The notes beneath the pieces are model-generated. The model searched no databases. It was given only the letters and a program-made list of their open reading frames with translations, and was not told the DNA's origin. DNA of 14,021 bases from Candidatus Fermentibacterota bacterium (GTDB lineage: Bacteria; Fermentibacterota; Fermentibacteria; Fermentibacterales; JCC-6). Both the position numbers and the translations under genes were made by a program. How positions within the stretch are numbered: position 1 is the stretch's first letter; every line of letters begins with the position of its first letter. This document shows, in pieces, positions 1-7,847 of this stretch. The stretch is taken from the NCBI GenBank assembly GCA_030607835.1, contig JAUWJE010000016.1:1-14021 (forward strand). Direction: 5' to 3'.

Positions 1-600
1 ATCGTCTATCAACCATATATGAACACCAGCAGGCACTTTCCCGTGATTCCTCAAACTGAATACTCCTCGAACGTTCGATCTTCTCTCAGCTACAGATAGT
101 CCAACTTGAGAACGTCCGTCATCTCTGGACAACAGGTTCATATTTTTTGCACCCATTCGCGAAGCCAGCGCTCCGGCGATCAGGAAGGACTGGTTATACC
201 CTCGCTCTCGCATTCTTTTTCTTCCCGCGGGAACAGGAACAAGAATATCATCAGCTTCGGGAAGTGCCAAAGAGTTTCTCAGAATTATCTCAGCAGCCAC
301 CTGTGCGAGATATTTCTCTCCGTTGAATTTCAATCTCAGAACTATCTCTCTGGGCAGTCCTCTATACAAGACAGCTGAATATATGGAAATACCGCTGGAT
401 AATCCTTCAGGCTTTCCGGGTGATGAAACCGGATTGAAAGAAGCACCGGTTCTGCTCCAGTGTACATGCCCACAGGGATCGATCCTCAGTCTGCACCAGG
501 GACAGAGATATTCATTTTCACTTCTTCTACCGCCACATCCAGGACAGACGAGGGTCAGGAAGAGACGGAGAAGGTTCCGCGGTGACGCTGATAGAGCCAT
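1..600 (-). CDS. comF: ComF family phosphoribosyltransferase-like protein (partial, C-terminus beyond window)
   Basis: The 200 codons seen begin at an ATG at 600 and run in frame off the left edge. The N-terminus has two Cys pairs, C19/C22 and C33/C36, the zinc-ribbon of ComF proteins. A PRTase-type fold follows: a conserved VPVP segment at about residues 121-124, then RERGYNQS at 131-138, and a Q-x-x-L plus RRSNVRGVF segment at 165-181. The sequence ends at LIDD (197-200), the start of the PRPP-binding loop; the expected following TTG motif is outside the window. ComF proteins are cytoplasmic and linked to DNA uptake in naturally competent bacteria, but many homologues lie in genomes without known competence and their reaction is unsettled. 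The ATG is the only one in this frame after an in-frame stop (TGA) upstream. It lies inside the last codons of lgt, overlapping by 46 nt, so translation is probably coupled. Family call is firm; role is inferred. Confidence 0.9.
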   Translation of the reverse strand, partial: MALSASPRNLLRLFLTLVCPGCGGRRSENEYLCPWCRLRIDPCGHVHWSRTGASFNPVSSPGKPEGLSSGISIYSAVLYRGLPREIVLRLKFNGEKYLAQVAAEIILRNSLALPEADDILVPVPAGRKRMRERGYNQSFLIAGALASRMGAKNMNLLSRDDGRSQVGLSVAERRSNVRGVFSLRNHGKVPAGVHIWLIDD

Positions 601-1364
601 ATTCCCAGTATAAAAGCATAAAGCAGCATTATGAGGCTGATTATCTGATTGTCAGTAAAACTGTAGCCCAGAAGCTGACCGGGCGCGTGATCAAAATAGC
701 GAAAATCTTCTATACCGAACCTGGTGACACCATACAAACCCAGAAACAGACTGAAGATAAAACCGGGAAAGTGTTTTCTCCGATCAGCCCACAGAAGGAT
801 TCCAATTAAGAACAATCCGGATAATGAGCTGTAAAGTTGTGTCGGATGGATATGGGAACCGGAGATAATTCCGGTATTGAAATAAGGCATAGCGGAATCA
901 GGAAATGAAACTCCCAGGGAACATGATGTTTCTGTGCCGAAGCAGCATCCGTTGAAAAAACAGCCAATCCTGGTAATGAAAATACCAAGGGCAAATGAAG
1001 GGATGACGGCATCCGCAAGTTTCCATGTGGGGAGCTTCTTTCTCCAGAGGGTATAGAATCCGACTGCTAAGGCAAGAATCACACCACCCAGCATGCTGAG
1101 ACCATACAAGCCCTTCCAGATAGCAATTACATCCAGCCAGTGCCCCTGGAATTCGGACATATGCGTAACAACATAGAAAAACCTCGATCCCACTATTGCG
1201 GCAATCATAAGACGCACACCAAGGTCGTAGATGTCTCCCCTGGATATACCAGCTGCGTCCCTTCTTTTTGCGGCAAGCCAGAGCCCCAGAATGAAGGAAA
1301 CAGCAAGCATCAATCCATACGAGTTGATTGGCATCGAACCGAGTTTAAACAGAATCGGGTGCAT
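555..1364 (-). CDS. lgt: Prolipoprotein diacylglyceryl transferase
   Basis: Lgt is an inner-membrane enzyme that moves diacylglycerol from phosphatidylglycerol onto the lipobox Cys of prolipoproteins, the first step of lipoprotein maturation. The 269-residue protein has the usual length and about seven hydrophobic segments. It starts with the typical HPILFKLGSMPINSYGLML pattern, in which the SYG and following residues match the family N-terminus. RIGCFFNGCCFG at 132-143 corresponds to the Lgt signature usually written RIGNFINGE; the Cys-rich version occurs in several non-proteobacterial lineages. HPTQLYSS at 173-180 is the conserved HPTQLYE region, and the YGVTRFGIEDFR segment at 211-222 carries the second conserved Arg/Glu cluster. 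GGGAG lies about 8 nt before the ATG. It follows rodA after a 73-nt gap and shares 46 nt with comF. Substrates probably include the lipoprotein at 6838-7626. Confidence 0.96.
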   Translation of the reverse strand: MHPILFKLGSMPINSYGLMLAVSFILGLWLAAKRRDAAGISRGDIYDLGVRLMIAAIVGSRFFYVVTHMSEFQGHWLDVIAIWKGLYGLSMLGGVILALAVGFYTLWRKKLPTWKLADAVIPSFALGIFITRIGCFFNGCCFGTETSCSLGVSFPDSAMPYFNTGIISGSHIHPTQLYSSLSGLFLIGILLWADRRKHFPGFIFSLFLGLYGVTRFGIEDFRYFDHAPGQLLGYSFTDNQIISLIMLLYAFILGIWLYQRHRGTFSVSS

Positions 1365-1437
1365 TGTCAGAATCTCCCGTGATTAAAACCGTATTTTCAG
1401 GAGCCATAATCTAAGGTGTGAGTTTATTACTGTCACT

Positions 1438-2712
1438 TCACACTTCTCTCCAGAACATACCCGCATTCACAGCAAGTCCGAGCAGGAACAGTACTACGAT
1501 CATCTGGCTTCCTCCGTAGCTGATAAGAGGCAGTGGAAGACCGGTTACAGGCATGATTCCAAGTGTCATTCCAACATTAACGAATACATGAATGGTGAAA
1601 TATGAAGCTATTCCAGCAGTTACAAGTGAGTTGAAAGCATTGACTGATTTTCTTGCAGCAAGTGTTATTCTCCAGATAAGCACAAAGAACGCTGCCAGTA
1701 GAATTAATCCACCAAGGAAACCTGTCTCCTCAGCCCATACCGAAAATACAAAATCGGTATGTCTGGCCGGCAGATAAGCCAGCTCTTTCTGCGCGCCCTG
1801 AAGAAAACCCTGGCCAAACAACCCTCCGGATCCAACCGCGACCTCTGACTGAATGATATTCCATCCAGCTCCATGTGGATCGCTTGACGGATCAAGAAAA
1901 GTAATCAGTCTGGATCGCTGATATGTCTCAAGCAGATTCCAAGCCATGGGTGTCAGAGCTGCAACGATGGAATTCCCCCCCATGAAAATCACCCAGCTTG
2001 AGAATGGATATCTGCGTCTGTAAAGAATCAATCCAAGAATGCACATGAAGAGTATCCAGAAAACGATGTGTATTGATGAGACAGCAGCCAGAACTGGGCT
2101 AATGATCAGATATATCCATCCAGGACCGTATCCGGCCCAGACAAATATCGCCAGCACAATCATGATCATTGCGACCGAAGTCCCAAGATCGGGCTGGAGA
2201 AGTGTCAGAATGATAACTGGAAGAATGGTCAGAAATACCAGAATCTCACCAAATCTTCTAGGTCGAACTCTGAGTGACGAGAGCCACCATGAACTCATCA
2301 GGATCAAACCTGCTTTCGCTATCTCGGATGGCTGTATATGAATGGGGCCAATGATGAGCCAGCGATCTGCCGGTCCGCTTCCGAGAAAAAGGGTAGCAAA
2401 GAGAAGCAGGCAGCTCAGGAGATAAAGAAGGGGAGAGATCTCTTCAAGCCTTCGAAAGGAAAACCATGTTCCGGCAAGGAAAAATGCTATGCCTATACCC
2501 ACCCAGAGCACCTGTCTGTTGAAAAATCCGCTTTCAGAAACCGCCTTCGACGCCGAATACACAGTACTGAGGCCAATTACCAGCAGCACAACTATCGAAA
2601 TAAGCAGAAGCAGATCGGGACGGTCTCTTCCTGTCAGTTCAAATCTCCCCTCGTTCAGCAAAGTAACTCGAAAGGATTCTTTCTGCAACGGGTCCGGCAA
2701 CAGAACTTCCAT
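1438..2712 (-). CDS. rodA: RodA, SEDS-family peptidoglycan glycosyltransferase
   Basis: RodA polymerises lipid II into glycan strands in the inner membrane together with its transpeptidase partner PBP2, which is encoded immediately upstream. The sequence is a polytopic membrane protein with the SEDS signatures: the RWLIIGPIHIQPSEIAK region, LQPDLGTS, then HTDFVFSVWAEETGFLGG, and near the C-terminus GLPLPLISYGGS. The start is uncertain. ATG codons exist at 2736 and 2712, both inside the PBP2 gene; the one at 2712 is preceded by GGAGG with about 2 nt between, but those bases also encode the conserved GGHG of PBP2. The residues translated before about 2640 (PDPLQKESFRVTLLNEG) do not look like a RodA N-terminus. 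A better-placed ribosome-binding site points to an in-frame CTG at 2637, giving about 399 residues that begin near TGRDRPDLLLL. The 2712 ATG is used here as the conservative choice. FtsW is the alternative family member, but the mre/PBP2 context favours RodA. Confidence 0.93.
   Translation of the reverse strand: MEVLLPDPLQKESFRVTLLNEGRFELTGRDRPDLLLLISIVVLLVIGLSTVYSASKAVSESGFFNRQVLWVGIGIAFFLAGTWFSFRRLEEISPLLYLLSCLLLFATLFLGSGPADRWLIIGPIHIQPSEIAKAGLILMSSWWLSSLRVRPRRFGEILVFLTILPVIILTLLQPDLGTSVAMIMIVLAIFVWAGYGPGWIYLIISPVLAAVSSIHIVFWILFMCILGLILYRRRYPFSSWVIFMGGNSIVAALTPMAWNLLETYQRSRLITFLDPSSDPHGAGWNIIQSEVAVGSGGLFGQGFLQGAQKELAYLPARHTDFVFSVWAEETGFLGGLILLAAFFVLIWRITLAARKSVNAFNSLVTAGIASYFTIHVFVNVGMTLGIMPVTGLPLPLISYGGSQMIVVLFLLGLAVNAGMFWREV
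2635..2651 (-). promoter_or_regulatory. Strong ribosome-binding site facing a possible CTG start of rodA
   Basis: On the minus strand AGGGGAG (2651-2645) lies 7 nt before a CTG codon at 2637-2635 that is in the rodA frame. The PBP2 stop codon TGA (2641-2639) sits between them. No ATG, GTG or TTG of the rodA frame is in range of this site. Starting at CTG would put about 6 polar residues before the first membrane segment, as is normal for RodA. Confidence 0.45.
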
Positions 2713-4354
2713 GTCCTCCGTGCTCAACAACAACACTTATTGCAAGGGGCATTGGATCCCGTGTAAAACCGATTACAAGAGCATGGTTTTCACCGGGGCA
2801 TTCAGCTGTGCCTGTCTTCCCCCAGAAATCCAGAGAAGAATCAGAGAAGGCATTATACAGTGTTCCTCTTCGGGATGTAACCACCCTGAGCATACCCTCG
2901 ATCACTGTATCAAATGCGAAGTCAGTGACAACATCAGAGGATAGAACCGGATTCTGAATTTCTCTTTGAAGAAGAATTCCGGGATGTGGCATTTCACCTC
3001 TTGAGGCGATAATTCCGGCAATCACTGCAAGCTGGAGGGGTGTTGCGAGAAGTTCTCCCTGACCAATTGAGATATTAAGCAGGTTACCGAGACCCCACCC
3101 ATCACTGCCGTAAGCGCGAGTGAGATAATCGGAATCGGGAATCAGACCTGCTTTTTCTCCGGTAAGAACATCAGCGACTCTGGATCCCATCCCGAAACAT
3201 GCTGAATATTCGGCAAATCCATCAATTGAACCCAGCTGTGCAGTCCTGTAGAAAAAAACGTCGCATGACTGCTCAAGTGCCTGCACTACATTTAATCTCC
3301 CATGAGATGTCCAGCATCCAAAATCAGTATCTCCCAGTGTCAATGAACCGTAGCAGGGGTTAGGCATGTAATCCGGGGAAATCAGACCCTCCGAAAGCAG
3401 CCAGCAGGCTGTGATAACTTTGAAAGTGGAAGCAGGGGGATAGGTGGCTGCCCATGCTCGCTCGAAAAGAGGATTATCCTGGTTATCGAGGATAGCATTC
3501 CATTCATCCTGAGTAATCCCTCTTGCAAACATGTTCGGATTAAACGTTGGAATCGAGGCAGCGCAGAGTATGTCACCGTTTTCATAGTCAATGATCACTA
3601 CTGCTCCCGGCATTCCAGTCTGCTCCAGTTCTGCAATGGCAATACGCTGTAAATCCGCGTCTACTGTAAGTGCCACATTCCCGCCCGGCACAGTATCTTC
3701 TGAAGAAGCACCCCTGAACTCTTCTACAACTCTGCCAAGTGCATCAACAACTTCTCGCTTAAGACCTGGAATTCCACTCAGTATTTCATTGAGGCTGAGT
3801 TCAAGACCCGTCCTGCCGGTAACTTCCCCTCTGAATGAACCCTGAGTATCAGCCAGTCCAACATACCCTAGAATGTGGCAGAAATCCTCCGGTCTGTGGT
3901 AACGCCGGAGAGGAGCAACATCTATCATCACACCTGGTATTCGGTACAGATCTTCCGCGATTGAACTGACTTTCTCAACACCCAGTCCCTCCCTGAGTAC
4001 CACTGGTCTGTGAGGTACCGCTGAAGCTTCATCAAGAATTTCATTCATTTCACCCTCGGACATTCCAAGCTGCTGTTCGACAAGTGCAGAATTGATTCTA
4101 TTGAATTCTGAAGGCACCGCGGAAACTATGAACGCTGGTTTACTGTCAGCGAGGATAACAGCATTCCTGTCACTGATAACTCCGCGTGGAGCTGGTGTTA
4201 CGATAACCCTGATATGGTTCTGGCTTGACAGTCCTCTGTAATATTCACCCTTAATAACCTGAAGATAGATCAGCCGCACTCCAAGCAGAATAAAGAGGAC
4301 TAATGCTACAGACAGAAAGAAGAGAAATGGCCAGTTTTTGCTGTTTCCATACAT
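2639..4354 (-). CDS. mrdA: Penicillin-binding protein 2, elongasome transpeptidase
   Basis: PBP2 is the D,D-transpeptidase that cross-links new peptidoglycan during cylindrical growth, working in complex with RodA and activated by MreC. The 571 residues fit the family. A cytoplasmic stub is followed by one membrane anchor at about residues 9-31. The pedestal/dimerisation region includes RGVISDRN at 57-64 and a RRYHRPEDFCHILGYVG stretch at 150-166. The transpeptidase domain contains all three catalytic motifs: STFK at 309-312 (nucleophile S309), SCD at 363-365 (the SxD form is usual for PBP2), and KTGTA at 513-517. GGHG at 546-549 follows in the usual place. The ATG at 4354 has AGGA about 8 nt upstream and lies 4 nt after the mreD stop. 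The 3' end overlaps the annotated rodA start. Nothing suggests loss of function. Confidence 0.97.
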   Translation of the reverse strand: MYGNSKNWPFLFFLSVALVLFILLGVRLIYLQVIKGEYYRGLSSQNHIRVIVTPAPRGVISDRNAVILADSKPAFIVSAVPSEFNRINSALVEQQLGMSEGEMNEILDEASAVPHRPVVLREGLGVEKVSSIAEDLYRIPGVMIDVAPLRRYHRPEDFCHILGYVGLADTQGSFRGEVTGRTGLELSLNEILSGIPGLKREVVDALGRVVEEFRGASSEDTVPGGNVALTVDADLQRIAIAELEQTGMPGAVVIIDYENGDILCAASIPTFNPNMFARGITQDEWNAILDNQDNPLFERAWAATYPPASTFKVITACWLLSEGLISPDYMPNPCYGSLTLGDTDFGCWTSHGRLNVVQALEQSCDVFFYRTAQLGSIDGFAEYSACFGMGSRVADVLTGEKAGLIPDSDYLTRAYGSDGWGLGNLLNISIGQGELLATPLQLAVIAGIIASRGEMPHPGILLQREIQNPVLSSDVVTDFAFDTVIEGMLRVVTSRRGTLYNAFSDSSLDFWGKTGTAECPGENHALVIGFTRDPMPLAISVVVEHGGHGSSVAGPVAERILSSYFAERGEI

Positions 4355-4358
4355 TCAG

Positions 4359-4844
4359 TTATCCTGACACTCTATGTGCTCTGATATGTGCAAACCAGGT
4401 TCCTGTTGAAATAATTAAAGCTCCAAAAGCTGTGGTAATCACAGCTCTGGGCAGGGATAGAAGAAGCAGTGAACTGAAACCTGAACCGAAGGGACGTGAT
4501 GCAACGATAATGAAAACTGAATCAGACACCACCACTGCTACAGCAACCATGAGTAAGAAGGAACCCCTTCCTTCTCCCGCGGAAACTTCACCAAGTATCC
4601 CGGCAGTGTACAATCCCGCCAACATCGCGAGAGATGAAGAACCAAGGGGTTGATGAAGCAGAAGATCCAAACCCAGACCGGACCAGAAGGCTCCGTCTAC
4701 AGCCCATTTCCGCCCATGATTCTCGGCAAGGTAGACAAGAACCAGAGGTAAAAGAGATGGAGCCAGCAAAACTCGCCCGACTGTCAATTCCAGCAGAAAC
4801 TGAATAACGACAGTAACTGAAAGCAGAAGTAGCCTGAACTGCAT
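4359..4844 (-). CDS. mreD: Rod shape-determining membrane protein MreD
   Basis: MreD is a small integral inner-membrane component of the elongasome that contacts MreC; its exact role is not settled. The 161 residues are almost wholly hydrophobic with about five membrane segments. The charged break between the early segments (AENHGRKWAVDGAFWSGLGLDLL at about residues 40-62) corresponds to the conserved G-x-x-x-G-L-x-x-D-x-x region of the family, and the PLGSSSLAMLAGLYTAG stretch follows at 66-82. Sequence conservation in MreD is low, so the call rests partly on its place between mreC and PBP2. The ATG at 4844 has AAGG about 6 nt upstream. It follows mreC after 39 nt and is 4 nt from PBP2. Confidence 0.93.
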   Translation of the reverse strand: MQFRLLLLSVTVVIQFLLELTVGRVLLAPSLLPLVLVYLAENHGRKWAVDGAFWSGLGLDLLLHQPLGSSSLAMLAGLYTAGILGEVSAGEGRGSFLLMVAVAVVVSDSVFIIVASRPFGSGFSSLLLLSLPRAVITTAFGALIISTGTWFAHIRAHRVSG

Positions 4845-4883
4845 GTTCTACCTTTTCTTCTTTATACACAACATACGTATACG

Positions 4884-5678
4884 TTAGTACTGCGTATTAC
4901 CGGAAGTAGTTTCATCTGGCAGCAGTATTAGAATCTCACCGGTATTTCTGAAATCAACTGCTGATTCAACATCAAGCTTGAGTGCGAGTCCTGATTCCCC
5001 GGAAGAGATCCTTGTTACTGTGCCGGCAAGAAGTCCATCAGGATAAACACCACCAAATCTTGATGTGAGCACTCTGTCTCCGATTTCTACACCACTCGCA
5101 AGATCAACATGTACAAGCTGTAGATCCCCGGTTGAAGATGACTGAAGAATTCCATAGGCACCCGACGGCCATGTTACACAACTGATATTAACTGAGGGGT
5201 TGCTTACAGGCAGAATATCACTGGTTGTCTCCTGCACGGAACTCACTATTCCGACCAGACCTCCTGAGGAGATGCAGACGGAGTTCACTACTACACCATC
5301 ACGAATACCGCGATCAACAACCATGGTTCCGGTAACAAGACCCTCTGACCTGTAAAGCACTCTTGCGGGAAGGGCTTCTCTGTTACCTGTCCGGGTGATG
5401 CCAAGCAGAATCCGATATTGATCTACCTTGATTGCTTCTTCCCTGAGAATAGAATTTTCAAGCATCAAATGAATGATATCGTTCCTGAGTTCATCTATAA
5501 CAGGAGAATCAGAACGATTAAAGAACAAGGTTGAAAATCTGGCACCCATCCAGCTTCCCAGCCCTCCGAGAAGAACAGGACCGATCAACAGCAGAATTAT
5601 TGAAAATACAACGTACAGAACCAATCTTCTGCCCTTATTACTAATTGTGCTTCGTCGGGTTTTTTTCGCAAGGCTCAT
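4884..5678 (-). CDS. mreC: Rod shape-determining protein MreC
   Basis: MreC is a bitopic periplasmic scaffold that connects cytoplasmic MreB filaments to PBP2-RodA and activates them. The 264-residue protein has a basic N-terminal tail (KKTRRSTISNKGRR), one membrane helix at about residues 18-41, a helical coiled-coil segment at about 58-95 (VIDELRNDIIHLMLENSILREEAIK runs through it) and then the double beta-barrel domain. Typical barrel elements are VVDRGIRDGVVVNSVCISSGGLVGIVSSV at about 119-147 and the GDRVLTSRFGGVYPDGLLAGTV region at about 202-223. The gene starts 9 nt after the mreB stop. No clear ribosome-binding site precedes the ATG at 5678, so it may depend on translational coupling to mreB. 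Confidence 0.96.
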   Translation of the reverse strand: MSLAKKTRRSTISNKGRRLVLYVVFSIILLLIGPVLLGGLGSWMGARFSTLFFNRSDSPVIDELRNDIIHLMLENSILREEAIKVDQYRILLGITRTGNREALPARVLYRSEGLVTGTMVVDRGIRDGVVVNSVCISSGGLVGIVSSVQETTSDILPVSNPSVNISCVTWPSGAYGILQSSSTGDLQLVHVDLASGVEIGDRVLTSRFGGVYPDGLLAGTVTRISSGESGLALKLDVESAVDFRNTGEILILLPDETTSGNTQY

Positions 5679-5687
5679 ATTGAAGTA

Positions 5688-6737
5688 CTACTGAAGAAGA
5701 AGGTTTCGATACCGATAGATATCTTCCAGAATCAATCCCGCTCCAAGAACAGTACAGGACAAAGGATTATCAGCAACCCGTATCGGCAGACCTGTCTCAC
5801 TCATAAGGAGCCTGTCCAGTCCCCGAAGCAGCGCGCCACCTCCGGTCATGACAATACCTCGATCAACAATATCACTGGCAAGTTCAGGCGGTGTCTTCTC
5901 GAGACCGTGTCGCACAGCTTCAACAATGGTGCCAATGACTTCCTTCAGCGCGTTTCTGATGTCTTCAGAGCTGATGGCATAGGTCTCTGGAATTCCGTTT
6001 ACAAAATCAAGACCACTTACCTCAAATTCACGGTCATCACTTTCGAGAACAGTACTCATATTGAGCTTCACTTTCTCAGCGGTTCTCTCTCCTATTAACA
6101 GACTGTATCGCTTCTTGAGATATCCGGCAATAGCTTCATCAATTTCATCTCCACCAATTCTGATGGAATTATTCGCGGCGATAGTCGAAAGACTGATTAC
6201 GGCGACCTCAGTAGTTCCCCCGCCTATGTCAACAACCATGTTACCCGCGGCTCCTTCAACAGATATTCCAACGCCGATGGCTGACGCTAAAGGTTCTGAA
6301 ACAAGAAGTACTTCCCTCGCGCCAGCCCTCTCAAGGGCAGTTCTGACGGCAGAGATTTCGACTTCAGTTATACCGCTCGGAACGCAGACAAGCACTCTCG
6401 GGCGCATTGCAAATCTTCTCGTCTGAGCCATACTGAAGAACTCTCTGAGCATAGCCATTGTCGCGGTTGCATTTGTTATTACTCCGTCTTTAAGTGGTCT
6501 GACAGCATCAAGTGTAGCTCCGGTTCGACCAAGCATGGCTTTCGCGTCATCACCTACAGCAACCACGTCACCTGTTTCCCTGTCAACAGCAACAACACTG
6601 GGTTGAACGAGTACAATGCCTTTTCCCTGAAGGTAGATAAGGGTATTGGCTGTTCCGAGATCAATTGCCATGGCAGTTGAAAGCAGCGTTCCAGGTTTTC
6701 TTCCGAAAAAACCGCTTAACAAACCAGAAGCACTCAT
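5688..6737 (-). CDS. mreB: Rod shape-determining protein MreB, bacterial actin
   Basis: MreB is an ATP-binding actin homologue that forms membrane-bound filaments and directs the elongasome around the cell. The 349 residues include the actin-type motifs: phosphate-1 DLGTANT at 26-32, phosphate-2 DIGGGTTEVAV at 170-180 and the adenosine motif TGGGALLRGL at 298-307; SEPLASAIG at 147-155 is also typical. The stretch before the first motif (residues 1-20, with LLSGFFGRK) could form the amphipathic membrane-binding helix seen in MreB of Gram-negative bacteria. The ATG at 6737 has a very strong site, GGGAGGTGA, directly upstream. mreB is the first of five consecutive elongasome genes. Confidence 0.98.
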   Translation of the reverse strand: MSASGLLSGFFGRKPGTLLSTAMAIDLGTANTLIYLQGKGIVLVQPSVVAVDRETGDVVAVGDDAKAMLGRTGATLDAVRPLKDGVITNATATMAMLREFFSMAQTRRFAMRPRVLVCVPSGITEVEISAVRTALERAGAREVLLVSEPLASAIGVGISVEGAAGNMVVDIGGGTTEVAVISLSTIAANNSIRIGGDEIDEAIAGYLKKRYSLLIGERTAEKVKLNMSTVLESDDREFEVSGLDFVNGIPETYAISSEDIRNALKEVIGTIVEAVRHGLEKTPPELASDIVDRGIVMTGGGALLRGLDRLLMSETGLPIRVADNPLSCTVLGAGLILEDIYRYRNLLLQ

Positions 6738-6768
6738 TTCACCTCCCGTAAACTAATCCGTAACAGCT

Positions 6769-6797
6769 TGAATAGTAAACATTCAGCTCTGCGTCAA
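6769..6797 (-). promoter_or_regulatory. Possible promoter for the mreB-led gene run
   Basis: In the 100-nt gap before mreB, the minus strand has TTGACG (6797-6792), a 17-nt spacer and TATTCA (6774-6769). The -35 matches the sigma-70 consensus at five of six bases; the -10 is weak at three of six. No terminator hairpin is visible in the gap, so read-through from the upstream genes is equally possible. Confidence 0.35.
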
Positions 6798-6837
6798 CTC
6801 CATGCAAAACGGAAAAAGTGATATATGCAAGTTAACA

Positions 6838-7626
6838 TTATCTATGAGGGATGTTCCAGGCAGGTTGCCAGAAGGCACTCGAAGCAAGCGTATCAACGGG
6901 AATTGGAACGATCATCTCCCAGATACCCTCCCAGGGTATTGCAGATGAGTTAATATCTGTTAACTCAATGTTTACGGAATTAGAGTTAATAGAGAGAATC
7001 CATTCCCAGGGCCACGCTCTGTACTCGTCATGAGGAGAAGAAGCGGTTATCTCGAATTTGCCTGAATCCCAGATACAGATTGAAGGAAACAGATCTCCAC
7101 CATGCATTGACAGATGCATGTATCCTATTGAATCAGGAACAGTGAAAGACCATTCGATGGTGCTATTCACAACAAGAGCACCATCAGTAATCATCCATGA
7201 TTCCAGAAGTAATGGAAAGCCCGTTCTGATCAGATAAATAAGATCATTTGTTGAAATAGTGCCGGATCCAGCTTGAAGTCCACCAGGCATAAATACTGCA
7301 TAATCATCCTGTGGCATATATATCAGAAGCCCTGTTGAATCACCATTCATTGAAAGAACTGGTCTGCCGTCAGGCCCATAAAAATCACCCCTGAGTAGAT
7401 TCTCATGGACGCTTCCCCAGAGTACAAAAGGCCCCCTGGCTACAAGATTGCTGCCCTGAAGTCTTTCGTGTCCTCGAAGCTGAAAGCAGTCCAGATTCTG
7501 CCATCCAAATGAGATTCTGCTGGAATAAATTTCGCTTTGCCGTTGAAGACTATCCCTTGTAACGGTTTGAAATCCGCATGAGGTTACGATAATAATAAAT
7601 AAAGAAGCCGCTGCAGCTATCCTCAT
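6838..7626 (-). CDS. LolB-like / DUF4292-like lipoprotein
   Basis: The 262-residue protein starts with a short basic-hydrophobic signal peptide ending in VTSC (residues 14-17), a perfect lipobox, so the mature protein should begin at acylated C17. The rest is rich in beta-strand patterns with many Trp and Gly residues. A segment of about residues 78-115 has the form G-D-F-Y-G-P-D-G-R-P-V, then a hydrophobic strand and a GLLIYMPQDDYAVF-like strand. This resembles the half-barrel of LolB and the related DUF4292 lipoproteins, which bind lipid or lipoprotein on the outer membrane. That similarity is by eye only. The N-terminal third also resembles no other family known to me. It lies 3 nt downstream of the TPR-like gene and 100 nt before mreB. 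A role in outer-membrane lipoprotein or lipid handling is inferred from fold resemblance. The site before the ATG is weak, suggesting coupling. Confidence 0.72.
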   Translation of the reverse strand: MRIAAAASLFIIIVTSCGFQTVTRDSLQRQSEIYSSRISFGWQNLDCFQLRGHERLQGSNLVARGPFVLWGSVHENLLRGDFYGPDGRPVLSMNGDSTGLLIYMPQDDYAVFMPGGLQAGSGTISTNDLIYLIRTGFPLLLESWMITDGALVVNSTIEWSFTVPDSIGYMHLSMHGGDLFPSICIWDSGKFEITASSPHDEYRAWPWEWILSINSNSVNIELTDINSSAIPWEGIWEMIVPIPVDTLASSAFWQPAWNIPHR

Positions 7627-7629
7627 TTG

Positions 7630-7833
7630 TTAGGTCGAGCCGTACTTCTCCTGAAGAGCAGTTATTCTTTTTTCGTATTCGTATTCTTTTCCATATTTCG
7701 CCTTGCGGGTAATCAGTGACCTGTTGTCCGGAACTTTCTCCAGCAACTTATCCAGCATCAACAGAGCTTTCTTCCTGTTCCCACTTTTTACTTCACTGTC
7801 GATCTTTTCTATCAGTTCACTCAATTTAGCCAC
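7630..7833 (-). CDS. Small TPR-like helical protein, function unknown
   Basis: This 67-residue, highly charged protein is predicted to be almost entirely helical. Residues about 5-35 (LSELIEKIDSEVKSGNRKKA and on) look like one TPR-type helical hairpin, with the G-N-x-x-x-A and P-D-N spacing typical of these repeats, followed by a basic helix ending KYGST. It has no signal or membrane segment. It starts with GTG at 7833, supported by AGGAGGT 5 nt upstream (7845-7839), one of the best ribosome-binding sites in the window, so it is likely a real gene despite its size. It lies between the PHP phosphoesterase (14-nt gap) and the lipoprotein (3-nt gap). A protein-binding adaptor role is possible but not shown. 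Confidence 0.75.
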   Translation of the reverse strand: MAKLSELIEKIDSEVKSGNRKKALLMLDKLLEKVPDNRSLITRKAKYGKEYEYEKRITALQEKYGST

Positions 7834-7847
7834 TAGCTACCTCCTGT

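Noticed and set aside
106..613. Plus-strand reading frames over the left edge
   Set aside because: They are opposite-strand shadows of comF, whose motifs are clear on the minus strand.
2338..2944. Plus-strand frames of 142 and 151 codons opposite rodA and PBP2
   Set aside because: They overlap strongly conserved genes on the other strand and resemble no protein family.
4875..4884. 10-bp palindrome ACGTATACGT just after the mreC coding sequence
   Set aside because: It is short, has no poly-T tail and has no second copy noticed in the window, so chance is the simplest explanation.
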